Notes: generated by a model from the sequence alone, not told the origin. A stretch of DNA of 64,000 bases from Betaproteobacteria bacterium Ga0077527 (GCA_001464815.1 LNDW01000018.1:1-64000); one strand, 5' to 3'. Positions 1 through 8,426 are shown, numbered from the stretch's first letter. Numbers and translations: made by a program.

Positions 1-60
1 TCGCGCGGTTACGACTGGCTGCTCGATGACAAAAAAGCGGGCAAAAAGGCGGCGGCGTGA
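1..60 (+). CDS. sufC: SufC, Fe-S assembly ATPase (3' end only)
   Basis: Only the last 19 codons are in the window. They read SRGYDWLLDDKKAGKKAAA and then TGA. A GYDW tail is typical of the C-terminus of SufC, the ABC-type ATPase that works with SufB and SufD on cluster assembly. The stop codon overlaps the GTG start of sufD (GTGA), so the two are probably translationally coupled. The call rests on the short tail plus the position directly before sufD; all catalytic motifs lie outside the window. Confidence 0.8.
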   Translation, partial: SRGYDWLLDDKKAGKKAAA

Positions 61-1397
61 CGACTGTGGCTGCTTTGACCGCCCCCCATCCCTACGTCGC
101 CACGCTGCTCGCCGGCAGCAATGCCGTGCCGAAAAGCCCCGCGGCCTGGCTGGATGCGCTGCGTGCCGCGGCGCTGGAACGCGCCAATGCGCTGTCGGTG
201 CCGACCACCCGTGACGAGGAATGGCGTTTCACCGACCTGTCGCCGCTGACCAAACTGCAGGTCAAACCGGCGGTGGCGCCGGCTGCGTTGGCCGTCGCTG
301 ATATTGCCGGCCATGTCCTGCCCGAGGCCGCTGCAAGGCTGGTCTTTGTGGACGGCATTCTTGTGCCGCAGCTGGGTGCTTCCTCCACCAAATTGCCGGC
401 CGGTGTCACCGTGTTGCCGCTGTCCGAGGCGCTGAAGACCCATGCCGCGCTGGTTGAAGCGCAGTTGGGGAAAATGGCCGGTGATGAGCTGTTCACCGCG
501 CTGAATACCGCTTTCCTGAACCACGGCGTGTTCATCCATTTTGCCAAGGGTGCGGTGCTGCAGGCGCCGATACACCTGCTGTTCGTTGCCGCGGGACAGG
601 ATGTCGCGGCGCACCCGCGTGTGCTGGTGGTGGCCGAGTCCGGAGCCGAGGGCTGCCTGATCGAGGATTACATCGCCCACGGCGAGGCCGCTGGACTGAC
701 CAATGCCGTGACCGAGATTGCCGTGGCGGCGAATGCCTCGCTGCGCCACATCAAGCTGCAGCGTGAAAGCCAGAAGGCTTTTCATATCGGCAGCTGCGCG
801 GTGACGCTGGGCAAGGACGCGCGTTTTGTGTCGCAGGCGGTGACGCTGGGCGCGCGGCTGTCGCGCAACAACCTGGCCATCACCCAGCAGGGCGAGGGCA
901 TCGAAGTCGCCATCGACGGCCTTGCGCTGATCGGCGGCCGCCAGCTCGCCGACACCCACACGCTGATCGACCACCTGAAACCCCACGGCCGCTGCGAGCA
1001 GGTGCACAAGACCATCGTCGGCGGCGGCGCGCATGCGGTGTTCAACGGCAAGGTCTTTGTGCGCGAGGGCGCGCAGCTGACCGATTCGTCGCAGCAAAGC
1101 CGCAACCTGCTGCTGTCGGACAAGGCGCGTGTTGACACCAAGCCGCAGCTCGAAATTTTTGCCGATGACGTGAAATGCGCCCACGGCGCCGCGGTCGGCC
1201 AGATCGATCCCGAGCATCTGTTCTATCTGAAAAGCCGCGGCCTGACTGAGCGCGCGGCACGCAACCTGCTGACCTATGCGTTTGGCGCCGAAATCATCGA
1301 CCGCATTCCGGTGCCGTCGCTGGTGGCGCAGTTGGAGAAACTGGTAATGCAACGTACTGGGGAAAAAGCGGACGAAAAAACGGGAGGCGGCGCATGA
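57..1397 (+). CDS. sufD: SufD, SufBCD scaffold subunit
   Basis: 446 residues, close to the usual SufD length. SufD is the partner of SufB and SufC in the cytosolic complex that builds Fe-S clusters. The C-terminal region carries the family's conserved stretch around residues 370-420, including DDVKCAHGAAVGQ and LTERAARNLLTYAFG, where the Cys and His near residues 375-378 are typical of SufD. The GTG start overlaps the sufC stop by 4 nt, and the TGA stop overlaps the ATG of sufS (ATGA). This indicates one tight operon sufC-sufD-sufS. Confidence 0.96.
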   Translation: MTTVAALTAPHPYVATLLAGSNAVPKSPAAWLDALRAAALERANALSVPTTRDEEWRFTDLSPLTKLQVKPAVAPAALAVADIAGHVLPEAAARLVFVDGILVPQLGASSTKLPAGVTVLPLSEALKTHAALVEAQLGKMAGDELFTALNTAFLNHGVFIHFAKGAVLQAPIHLLFVAAGQDVAAHPRVLVVAESGAEGCLIEDYIAHGEAAGLTNAVTEIAVAANASLRHIKLQRESQKAFHIGSCAVTLGKDARFVSQAVTLGARLSRNNLAITQQGEGIEVAIDGLALIGGRQLADTHTLIDHLKPHGRCEQVHKTIVGGGAHAVFNGKVFVREGAQLTDSSQQSRNLLLSDKARVDTKPQLEIFADDVKCAHGAAVGQIDPEHLFYLKSRGLTERAARNLLTYAFGAEIIDRIPVPSLVAQLEKLVMQRTGEKADEKTGGGA

Positions 1398-2650
1398 GTG
1401 GCCGCGACTCTATGCAACAGCCCTTGGTGAAACCGATCGACGTCGCCGCGCTGCGCCGCGACTTTCCCGTCCTCGACCTGAAGGTCAAGGATAAGCCATT
1501 GATTTTTCTGGATAATGCGGCATCGAGCCAGATGCCGAAACAGGTCATCGAACGCTGGGTGAAATACCGCTCGGCACAGCACGCCAACATCCACCGCGCC
1601 GTGCACTACCTGTCGGAAACCGCCACCGCCGAATACGAAGCCGCGCGGCGCAAGGTGCAGGCCTTTCTCAACGCCCGAGAAGAGCGCGAGTGCATTTTCA
1701 CCAGCGGCACCACCGACGGCATCAACCTGGTGGCACATGGTTATGGCCGCAAGTTCTTCGCGGCCGGCGACGAGATCATCCTGACCACGCTGGAGCACCA
1801 CTCCAACATCGTGCCCTGGCAGATGGTGGCCGAAGAGAAGGGCGCGAAAATCCGCGTGGTGCCGGTCAACGACCGCGGCGAGCTGCTGGTCGATGAATAC
1901 CGCAAGCTGTTCAGCAGGAACACCAGGTTTGTCGCGATGACCCATGTCTCGAATGCGCTGGGCACCATCAATCCGGTGAAGGAGATGGTGGCGATTGCGC
2001 ATGAACACGGTGTGCCGGTGCTGGTGGACGGCGCGCAGGCGGCGCCGCACCTGAAAGTGGATGTGCAGGACCTCGATTGTGATTTCTACGCCTTTTCCGG
2101 CCACAAGGTCTGCGGGCCGACCGGCATCGGCGTGCTGTATGGCAAGGCCGCCCTGCTGGAAAAAATGCAGCCTTTCAAGGGGGGCGGCGACATGATCCTG
2201 TCCGTCACCTTCGACAAGACCACCTATGCGCAGATCCCCGCCAAATTCGAAGCCGGCACGCCGCCGATCGGCGAGGCGATCACGCTCGGCGCGGCCCTCG
2301 ATTACCTCTCCGGCATCGGTCTCGACCGTATCGCCGCGCATGAAACCGACCTGCTTGATTACGCCACCGACCGCTTCAACCGCCTGCCGGGTGTGCGCCT
2401 GATCGGCACCGCCGAGAAAAAGGCCGCGGTGCTGTCGTTTGCGGTGGAGGGTGTACATCCGCACGATGTCGGTTCGCTGCTCAATGATGACGGCGTGGCA
2501 ATCCGCACCGGGCACCACTGCGCGCAGCCGGTGATGCAGCGTTTCAAGGTGCCGGCGACCTGCCGCGCGTCCTTTGCCTTCTACAACACCACCGACGAAG
2601 TCGATGCGCTGGTCGCGTCGATCGGCCGGGTGCAGAAGTTGTTCGCATGA
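1394..2650 (+). CDS. sufS: SufS, cysteine desulfurase
   Basis: 418 residues, full length for a group II (SufS/CsdA) PLP-dependent cysteine desulfurase, which removes sulfur from cysteine for cluster assembly. The PLP lysine is K238 in SGHKVCGPTG, and the persulfide-forming cysteine is C376 in RTGHHCAQP. Conserved N-terminal motifs LDNAASSQ and HANIHRAVH are present. It overlaps sufD by 4 nt. The usual sulfur acceptor SufE is not in the window; SufU follows about 115 bp downstream and probably takes that role. Confidence 0.97.
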   Translation: MSGRDSMQQPLVKPIDVAALRRDFPVLDLKVKDKPLIFLDNAASSQMPKQVIERWVKYRSAQHANIHRAVHYLSETATAEYEAARRKVQAFLNAREERECIFTSGTTDGINLVAHGYGRKFFAAGDEIILTTLEHHSNIVPWQMVAEEKGAKIRVVPVNDRGELLVDEYRKLFSRNTRFVAMTHVSNALGTINPVKEMVAIAHEHGVPVLVDGAQAAPHLKVDVQDLDCDFYAFSGHKVCGPTGIGVLYGKAALLEKMQPFKGGGDMILSVTFDKTTYAQIPAKFEAGTPPIGEAITLGAALDYLSGIGLDRIAAHETDLLDYATDRFNRLPGVRLIGTAEKKAAVLSFAVEGVHPHDVGSLLNDDGVAIRTGHHCAQPVMQRFKVPATCRASFAFYNTTDEVDALVASIGRVQKLFA

Positions 2651-2666
2651 AAAACTTAAAACCTTT

Positions 2667-2741
2667 AGCCACAGCGGTCACCGAGAGCACAGAGGACGGC
2701 AAACCCCGATTCTCTCTGTGTTCTCTGTGACCTCTGTGGCT
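2667..2741. repeat. Extragenic inverted repeat between sufS and sufU
   Basis: Two 30-nt arms (2667-2696 and 2712-2741) match as inverted copies at about 27 of 30 positions around a 15-nt loop. The arms are built on AGCCACAG, GGTCAC and GCACAGAG steps. Sequences of this type (CCACAGAGGTCACAGAG-like) are a familiar class of dispersed extragenic repeat in environmental proteobacteria. The hairpin would fold in the sufS-sufU transcript and could alter its stability or reduce sufU expression. There is no T-run, so it is not an obvious terminator. Confidence 0.75.
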
Positions 2742-2764
2742 GGCTTTTGACTTTGGTTTCAATC

Positions 2765-3208
2765 ATGGACAGCAGAGCCCTGTATCAGGAGATGATCCTC
2801 GAGCACAACAAGAAGCCCCGCAACTGGGGGATGCTTGCTGATGCCACACACAAGGCCGAAGGGCTCAATCCGCTGTGCGGCGACCATATCCACCTGTCGC
2901 TGAAGCTGAACGGGGGGCAGGTCGAGGCCGTCGGCTTCGAGGGTGAGGCCTGCGCGATCTGCAAGGCCTCCGCGTCGATGATGACTGTTGCGGTCAAGGG
3001 CAAGAGCCGGACCGATGCCGAGCTGATGGTGCAGGAGTTCCGCGACATGACCACCGGCAAGCTCGATACCCACGCGCCGCACCACCTCGGTCGCCTCACG
3101 GTGTTTGCCGGCGTCAGTGACCTGCCGACCCGGGTCAAGTGCGCGATCCTGCCCTGGCACACACTGCACGCCGCCTTTGCCGGCAGCGATACTGCTTCCA
3201 CCGAATAA
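2765..3208 (+). CDS. sufU: SufU, Fe-S assembly / sulfur-transfer protein
   Basis: 147 residues from the ATG at 2765 (MDSRALYQEMILEH). A TTG 18 nt upstream is also in frame but has no better ribosome site. IscU/SufU-fold protein with C38 and D40 (LCGDH), C63 and C66 (CAICK) and C126 (VKCAILPWHTL), which match the conserved Cys/Asp ligand set of SufU. In Gram-positive bacteria SufU is a zinc-dependent sulfur acceptor for SufS. Its place just after sufS, with no sufE seen, suggests the same role here; this is inference. Confidence 0.92.
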   Translation: MDSRALYQEMILEHNKKPRNWGMLADATHKAEGLNPLCGDHIHLSLKLNGGQVEAVGFEGEACAICKASASMMTVAVKGKSRTDAELMVQEFRDMTTGKLDTHAPHHLGRLTVFAGVSDLPTRVKCAILPWHTLHAAFAGSDTASTE

Positions 3209-3226
3209 GCCTTCACGTTTCACACC

Positions 3227-3790
3227 ATGCCGAAAATCGCCGAAATCGAAGCCACCCCGAATCCCAATGCGATGAAGTTCATCCTGCGGGAGCCGCTGAC
3301 CTGGGGCGTCACCCGCTCGTACGACAAGCCGGAGCAGGCGGTCGGTGATGCGCTGGCGATGTCGCTGTTCGACATCGATCATGTCACCAATGTGTTTTAT
3401 GTCGATCACTGGATCACCGTGACCCAGGACGGCGGCGCCGACTGGGAGGAACTCAAGCGCCAGCTCGCGGTGCCGATCCGAGAGGCGGCCTCGGCCGACG
3501 CGCAGTCGGCGCAGTTCGCCGAGCAGGCCGGAGAGATCGAGCGCGACAAGCTGAGCACTGAAGACCGCGAGCGCCTAGACCGCATCAATGCCGCGCTCGA
3601 CGAAAACGTGCGGCCGTACCTGCAGAATGACGGCGGCGACCTTTATGTGGTCGGTCTCGAGGGCAACAAGCTGTCGGTGCATTACCAGGGCGCCTGCGGC
3701 AGTTGCCCGAGCTCGCTGTCGGGCACACTGGCCGGCATCGAGAACCTGGTGCGCCAGATCGAGCCCGATCTCGAAGTCGTCGCTGTTTAG
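3227..3790 (+). CDS. Nfu-type Fe-S scaffold/carrier protein
   Basis: 187 residues. The N-terminal domain (about 1-90) starts MPKIAEIEATPNPNAMKF, the signature of the Nfu N-terminal domain. The C-terminal NifU-like domain (about 115-187) carries the cluster-binding CxxC at C157/C160 (GACGSCPSS). The two domains are joined by an acidic, probably helical linker. Nfu proteins receive clusters from the SufBCD or Isc scaffold and deliver them to apo-enzymes. It lies 18 nt after sufU and 5 nt before the Rieske gene, so it is probably in the suf operon. Confidence 0.94.
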   Translation: MPKIAEIEATPNPNAMKFILREPLTWGVTRSYDKPEQAVGDALAMSLFDIDHVTNVFYVDHWITVTQDGGADWEELKRQLAVPIREAASADAQSAQFAEQAGEIERDKLSTEDRERLDRINAALDENVRPYLQNDGGDLYVVGLEGNKLSVHYQGACGSCPSSLSGTLAGIENLVRQIEPDLEVVAV

Positions 3791-3795
3791 TCATC

Positions 3796-4116
3796 ATGTC
3801 CGACTGGATCAAGGTCGCCGCCCCTGGCGACATCGCCCCCGGCGGCTGCAAGGTCGTCGATGCCGACGGCACCCGGATTGCCGTCTACAACCTCGATGGC
3901 GAATTTCACGCGATCGAGGATGTCTGCACGCATGACGGCGGCGAACTTGCCAGCGGCGTGGTCGAAGGCGGTGAAGTGATCTGCCCGCGCCACGGTGCAC
4001 GCTTTTGCATCCGCAGCGGTGATGCGCTGTCTGCTCCGGCCTATGAGCCCACCGCGAAGCTGCCGGTGCGCATCGAGGATGGCATGGTTCAGGTCCGCGA
4101 CGACCGCTGGGATTAG
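3796..4116 (+). CDS. Rieske-type [2Fe-2S] ferredoxin
   Basis: 106 residues from ATG 3796. A single Rieske domain with both halves of the cluster site: C44-T-H46 (VCTHDGG) and C63-P-R-H66 (CPRHGARF). The small soluble size without membrane anchor matches ferredoxin components of aromatic-ring dioxygenases and NirD-like proteins. No oxygenase subunit is nearby. The position at the end of the suf operon, a few bases after nfu, suggests an electron-supply role in cluster assembly rather than catabolism. That functional link is inference. Confidence 0.93.
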   Translation: MSDWIKVAAPGDIAPGGCKVVDADGTRIAVYNLDGEFHAIEDVCTHDGGELASGVVEGGEVICPRHGARFCIRSGDALSAPAYEPTAKLPVRIEDGMVQVRDDRWD

Positions 4117-4246
4117 TCCCGCGCAGAGCCGCCGTCCGCGTTGCTTTTCCCGCGGCCGCCCCGCACAATGCCCCGACGGACGGGGTGCTGACAAGCGAAT
4201 AATCCAGCGGCATCCCGACCGGCCATCCACCGGGAGGAGATACGCG

Positions 4247-5236
4247 ATGAAACCCAGCATCATCCATTGCGCAGCGGCCTGCTGCGCCCTTGTTCTTGGT
4301 TTTGCCGCTAGCACTGCCGCGGCGCAAGCCTTCCCCAGTCGTCCGCTGCTGGTGGTTGCTCCGTTCTCGGCCGGCGGTGATTCCGATCTTGCCGCGCGTA
4401 ATCTGACCGCGGTACTGCCCAAGTATCTGAAGCAGAACGCGATCGTGATGAACAAGGTCGGCGCCAGCGGCGCGATCGGTTCCGAGTATGTGAAGAACGC
4501 CACGCCCGACGGCCACACCGTACTGCTCGCGCGCGTCGGCTCGCAGGCGACGCTGCCCGCACTGAAGCCCGATCTTTCCTACAAATGGAACGACTTCAGT
4601 TTCCTCGGCACCTTGGAACTCAACCCCTATGTCTGCGCGGTGCACAGCGAGAGCGCCTATCGCACCTTTGGCGACCTGGTCGAGGCGATTCGCAAGGCGC
4701 CGGGCAAGCTGCGCTACAGCACGGCCGGCGTTGGCACCATCCATGAGATGGGTCCGCAACTGCTGTTCGACGTGCAAAAGCTGGGCAAGGACGCGGCGAT
4801 CCAGATTCCGTACAAGGGTGGCGGCGAGGCGGCCACCGCGGTTCTCGGGCGGCATGTCGAATTTGGCTGCTCCAACATCGGCACCGTGCTGCCCTTCATC
4901 CGCGGCAAGCAGTTGCGCGCGTTGCTGACCACGACGCCGGAGCGTTACAAGGAAATCCCGGACGTACCGACGGCGAAGGAGGCTGGTTATCCCGCGCTCG
5001 AACGCATCATCGGCTGGAGCGCGCTCTACGGACCGCCGAAGATGGACCGCAAGGTGATGTCGATCTGGGCCGAGGCGCTGCAGAAGGTCGCCGCCGATCC
5101 GCAGTGGATCACGGCCACCGAAAAAATCGGCTCGGTGCCGCATATCCGCTCACCGGAGGAAACGGCGAAGTTTGTGCGTGAGCAGTACGAGACGTACTTT
5201 CAGTTGGGCAAGTCGCTGGGGATCGTACTTAAATAG
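4247..5236 (+). CDS. Bug/TctC-family periplasmic solute receptor
   Basis: 329 residues from ATG 4247, preceded by a strong GGGAGGAG site. An N-terminal signal peptide (MKPSIIHCAAACCALVLGFA, cleaved near AAAQA) is followed by the typical Bug start FPSRPLLVVAPFSAGGDSDLAAR. These proteins bind small carboxylates or aromatic acids for tripartite tricarboxylate transporters, but many are orphans. No TctA/TctB gene is adjacent; the only pair in the window is near 62-64 kb. The ligand cannot be predicted. Confidence 0.93.
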   Translation: MKPSIIHCAAACCALVLGFAASTAAAQAFPSRPLLVVAPFSAGGDSDLAARNLTAVLPKYLKQNAIVMNKVGASGAIGSEYVKNATPDGHTVLLARVGSQATLPALKPDLSYKWNDFSFLGTLELNPYVCAVHSESAYRTFGDLVEAIRKAPGKLRYSTAGVGTIHEMGPQLLFDVQKLGKDAAIQIPYKGGGEAATAVLGRHVEFGCSNIGTVLPFIRGKQLRALLTTTPERYKEIPDVPTAKEAGYPALERIIGWSALYGPPKMDRKVMSIWAEALQKVAADPQWITATEKIGSVPHIRSPEETAKFVREQYETYFQLGKSLGIVLK

Positions 5237-5307
5237 GATTGGGGGGGGATTGAGGGGCGTGATCAGGTATATTCCGCCTCACTCCTCAATCCTGAAGCCT
5301 CAATCCT
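5235..5307. repeat. Nested inverted/direct repeats before the DUF457 gene
   Basis: AGGATTG (5235-5241) and ATTGAGG (5249-5255) are answered by CCTCAAT (5284-5290) and CAATCCT (5301-5307), giving a nested dyad over about 73 nt. The sequence CTCAATCCTG also occurs twice, 14 bp apart (5285-5294, 5299-5308). The structure starts right after the Bug stop codon and ends just before the GTG start of the next gene. It could be a hairpin controlling that gene or a decayed extragenic repeat. Confidence 0.5.
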
Positions 5308-5310
5308 GCA

Positions 5311-6360
5311 GTGGATACTCTGACTCACGCGCTGTCCGGCGCGTTGCTGGCCCGTGCCACGGCGGGTCTTGAAAAACCGGCGCTGCCCATCGGACGGCGT
5401 GTCGCCATCGGTGCCGCGGCGGCGGCTTTCCCGGATATCGATGTGGTGGCGGGCTGGATTTCGCCGCTGTCCTACCTTTACCACCACCGCGGGATCACAC
5501 ATTCGCTGCTGATGCTGCCGTTGTGGACGGTGCTGCTGGCGCTGTTGCTTGCTTTCATGTTTCGCCAGGGGCCGGGCTGGAAGACCTATGCGCCGGTGAT
5601 CGCGCTTTCGCTGCTGGTGCACATCACCGGCGACTGGATCACCACCTTCGGCACCATGATCTTTGCGCCGCTCTCGGATTACCGCTTCGAGCTGGGCACC
5701 ACCTTCATCATTGACCTCTGGTTCAGCGGCATCATCATCGCCGGCCTCGCGGCCTCGCTGCTGTGGCGGAGATCGCGGCTGCCCTCGCTCGCCGCGCTGC
5801 TGGTGCTGGCGGGATATGTCGGACTGCAGTATGCCAACATGCGCGAGGCCGTCGATTTCGGCGAGCGCACGGTACGCGAATTCGGCCTAGGGCCGGCGAA
5901 GAAGATCAGCGCGCTGCCGCGGCCGGTGTCGCCGTTCAACTGGATGGTGATCCTCGAATATGAGGACGGTTACCGCTACAGCCACATCAATCTGCGCCGT
6001 CAGGCCGTGCTTGAAGCCGGGCCGGATGCAGGCTTCATCAGAAAGCTGGATTCGGCATACCGGCCGCTGGCCCAGGCGCAGTGGGAAACCGCGCTGCGTT
6101 ACGGCCGCGGCGGCGAGGCAGCGGCGGTGCGCGCCGCTTTCGACAGCCCGCAATTCGAATTTTTCCGCTGGTTCTCGGCTTATCCCGCGCTGCACTCAGT
6201 GGCAGTCGGCGAACGCGACCTGTGCATCTGGTTCTACGATCTGCGTTTTGTCACACCGGGTCGCGGAACATTGCCCTTCATCTATGGACAGTGCGCCGAA
6301 GACGGTGGCGCGATGAAATCCTTCCAACTCGAAGACGGGCAGCGCAAGCCCGTGTACTGA
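5311..6360 (+). CDS. Membrane-bound metal-dependent hydrolase-like protein (DUF457/YdjM type)
   Basis: 349 residues from GTG 5311. The start is chosen because MDTLTHALSGALLA is the conserved N-terminus of this family; no clear ribosome site is seen. Residues 1-190 hold several hydrophobic segments and the family's conserved acids and histidines (DTLTHA; FPDIDVV; HHRGITHS; HITGDW). The C-terminal 150 residues are soluble. The family is annotated as inner-membrane metal-dependent hydrolases, but the substrate is generally unknown. It does not form an obvious operon. Confidence 0.9.
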   Translation: MDTLTHALSGALLARATAGLEKPALPIGRRVAIGAAAAAFPDIDVVAGWISPLSYLYHHRGITHSLLMLPLWTVLLALLLAFMFRQGPGWKTYAPVIALSLLVHITGDWITTFGTMIFAPLSDYRFELGTTFIIDLWFSGIIIAGLAASLLWRRSRLPSLAALLVLAGYVGLQYANMREAVDFGERTVREFGLGPAKKISALPRPVSPFNWMVILEYEDGYRYSHINLRRQAVLEAGPDAGFIRKLDSAYRPLAQAQWETALRYGRGGEAAAVRAAFDSPQFEFFRWFSAYPALHSVAVGERDLCIWFYDLRFVTPGRGTLPFIYGQCAEDGGAMKSFQLEDGQRKPVY

Positions 6361-6820
6361 AGGGAGGCGCGCTGCGGCGGTGCCGGGCCTTGCCGGGCGG
6401 TGCGCTGCCGATGACTGTTGCTTCGCAGCGGGCAGGCCATGTTCCCTGAAATTCAATAACCCATTGATTTTATTTAATAATTTATCTGGCATTGTCCTGG
6501 CCGGATGCCTATGCGCCAAACGGTGCCTTCATGGGATGGGACGAAGGTCTGGACACCAGAACGGGAGTGCAGACCAAGATCCATGCCGGATTCTTGGATT
6601 TCACCTTCACCGGGGCTGCGCTGTTGCCCTCACTGCTGATCTGGAACGGCCATTGAGCTGAAGCCCTGATGCTGTTGGTGCCACTGCCACTGCCACTGCT
6701 GATTGCGCCCTGCCTGTTGGGCCAGTACCAGACGTAATGTTGTGGCGCCGATGGGACGAAGGCGTACCCGCCGCGGCGCCGGGTTTGACCGAGATCAAGA
6801 TGTTGCCGTGCCGTGGTGGC
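6361..6820. other. 460-bp intergenic region with possible decayed coding remnant
   Basis: No convincing gene. An open stretch on the + strand ending at a TGA near 6656 encodes a hydrophobic, protein-like tail (for example FTFTGAALLPSLLIW) but has no supported start. The 13-mer GATGGGACGAAGG occurs twice (6535-6547 and 6750-6762). A CCACTG triplet-like run lies near 6680-6700, and a copy of the AT-rich motif is at 6461-6485. The region looks like a degraded gene or an insertion scar. Confidence 0.4.
6461..6485 (+). repeat. Dispersed AT-rich motif, copy 1
   Basis: Core ATTGATTTTATTT followed by AATAATTTAT, in otherwise GC-rich DNA about 100 nt after the stop of the DUF457-type gene. One of about ten copies of a shared core in the window. 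Confidence 0.55.
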
Positions 6821-7129
6821 ATGATGCCGTTCATGTCCAGTCTGACCCTGCAAAACCGCCTGCTGCGCGCTGTGCTGGCCGCAGCGCTGCTATGTGCCGG
6901 CCCTGCGATCGCCGCTCAAGCCGAGCCGGTGGTGCGCGAGATCATTCCCGGCTCCGAACTGATGACCCCGCAGGAACGTGAGCAATACCGGCTTCGCCTC
7001 CGCGGCGCGGGCACCGCCGAAGAACGTGAGCGGCTGCGTGCCGAACATGTGCGGGTCATGGAGGAGCGCGCCCGGTTGCGCGGGCTCAGGGTCAGCGACC
7101 CCAGCCGCGAACGCAAGGTCCAGCCCTGA
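6821..7129 (+). CDS. Small secreted protein, function unknown
   Basis: 102 residues if started at ATG 6821; ATG 6833 is an alternative and neither has a strong ribosome site. A signal peptide (LLRAVLAAALLCAGPAIAAQA) is followed by a highly charged, probably helical segment with PQEREQYRLRLRGAGTAEER. Short Arg/Glu-rich exported proteins of this type are common in betaproteobacteria and have no assigned role. Its stop overlaps the start of the cytochrome gene by one base (TGATG), so the two are probably co-translated. Confidence 0.7.
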   Translation: MMPFMSSLTLQNRLLRAVLAAALLCAGPAIAAQAEPVVREIIPGSELMTPQEREQYRLRLRGAGTAEERERLRAEHVRVMEERARLRGLRVSDPSRERKVQP

Positions 7130-7416
7130 TGCGCCGGATTCCATTGCGGATGATCGGTGCTGTGCTGTTGCTGGCTGTTGCGGCGCCTGCCATGGCTGCA
7201 GGGGATCCCGCGCGCGGCGAGAAGCTGCACCAGTACTGCCTGGGCTGCCACGGCACAGAGCTGTATGTGCCGCCGCGGGCGAAAGTCAAAACTCTGTCCG
7301 CGCTGAAGAAGGAAACCGAGCGCTGGAACGACCGCATGAACCCCAAGTTCAGCAAACAGGAGATCGAAGACCTCGTCGCCTGGCTGAACCGGGACTACTA
7401 CAAGTTTCCGAACTGA
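7129..7416 (+). CDS. Small monohaem c-type cytochrome
   Basis: 95 residues with a signal peptide (MRRIPLRMIGAVLLLAVAAP) and one haem-attachment motif CLGCH near residues 37-41. A distal Met candidate is NPKFSK-preceding M (DRMNPKF). This is a soluble periplasmic electron carrier of class I type but at the small end of the range. It overlaps the preceding secreted protein gene by 1 nt. No oxidase or dehydrogenase partner is adjacent, so the redox partner is unknown. It converges on the next Bug gene. Confidence 0.9.
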   Translation: MRRIPLRMIGAVLLLAVAAPAMAAGDPARGEKLHQYCLGCHGTELYVPPRAKVKTLSALKKETERWNDRMNPKFSKQEIEDLVAWLNRDYYKFPN

Positions 7417-7457
7417 GTCCCGAACCCGGCTGCGCGGGGCCGGATTGCTGCAGCGCT

Positions 7458-8426
7458 TCATTCCACCCGTGCGTTGGCATCCTTCACCACCTTGGCCCAT
7501 TTGCCGATTTCGCGCTGCAGGTAAGTGCTGAATTCAGCGGGTGTACTGGGCTGGGCTTCCAGGCCCTGGCCGAGCAGGCGTTCGCGGACTTCCGTTCTGG
7601 CGAGCGAGGCATGCAATTCACTATTCAGGCGCTTGATGATGTGTGGCGGCGTTTTTGCCGGTGCCACCATGCCGTACCAGTTGTTGGCTTCGTAGCCGCG
7701 GTAGGGCGTGGCTTCGGCGATGGTCGGCACCTCCGGCAGCACTGCGGCGCGCCGCCCCGAAGTGACCGCCAGCCCGCGCAGCTTGCCCGACTTGATGTGC
7801 GGCACCGCGGTCGACACCGTGGCGAACATGGTGTTGACCTGGCCGCCGAGCAGGTCGCTCATCGCGGGTCCGCCGCCTTTGTACGGCACATGCAGCATAT
7901 TGATGCCGGCCAGCGTTTTCAGCAGCTCGCCGGCGAGGTGGCCGGGGCTGCCGGTGCCGGAGGTGGCGAAGCTGAGCGCGCCGGGTTTGGCCTTGGCCAG
8001 GGCGATCAGCTCGTTCATGGTGTTCACGCCCAGCGAGGGGTGGGCGACCACGATGTTGGAGACCCCGACCAGGATGCTGATCGGCGCGAAGTCGCGCATG
8101 GAATCAAAGGGTATGTTCTTGTACAGCGCCGGATTGATGGCAAGAATGCTGATCGTGCCGAGCAGCAGGGTGTGGCCGTCGGGTGTCGCGCGGGCCACTG
8201 TCTCGGCGGCGATGTTGCCATGCGCGCCGCCGCGGTTGTCTACCACCACCTGCTGTTTCAGCCGTTCGCCCAGCGGCGAAGCCAGCGTGCGCGCGGTGAC
8301 ATCGACTGCACCGCCCGGCGGAAAGCCGACCAGCAGCCGCACCGGTTTGGTTGGGTAGGGCTCGGGCGCGGCGGCCTGCGCCAAGGCGGCGGCGCAAAGC
8401 AGCAACGGCAGCACGGCGTATCGCAT
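7458..8426 (-). CDS. Bug/TctC-family periplasmic solute receptor
   Basis: 322 residues. The start is taken at the ATG whose upstream sequence is GAGGAGCCCCTG; in-frame codons further upstream would place non-signal sequence ahead of the signal peptide. Signal peptide MRYAVLPLLLCAAALAQA, then YPTKPVRLLVGFPPGGAVD, typical of Bug receptors. It lies 17 nt downstream of serB on the same strand, and a shared transcript is likely. The ligand is unknown and no permease is adjacent. Confidence 0.93.
   Translation of the reverse strand: MRYAVLPLLLCAAALAQAAAPEPYPTKPVRLLVGFPPGGAVDVTARTLASPLGERLKQQVVVDNRGGAHGNIAAETVARATPDGHTLLLGTISILAINPALYKNIPFDSMRDFAPISILVGVSNIVVAHPSLGVNTMNELIALAKAKPGALSFATSGTGSPGHLAGELLKTLAGINMLHVPYKGGGPAMSDLLGGQVNTMFATVSTAVPHIKSGKLRGLAVTSGRRAAVLPEVPTIAEATPYRGYEANNWYGMVAPAKTPPHIIKRLNSELHASLARTEVRERLLGQGLEAQPSTPAEFSTYLQREIGKWAKVVKDANARVE

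Noticed and set aside
2544-2762. Small - strand open frame with HRGHREHRE-type sequence
   Set aside because: It is the translation of the extragenic inverted repeat, a well-known source of false genes.
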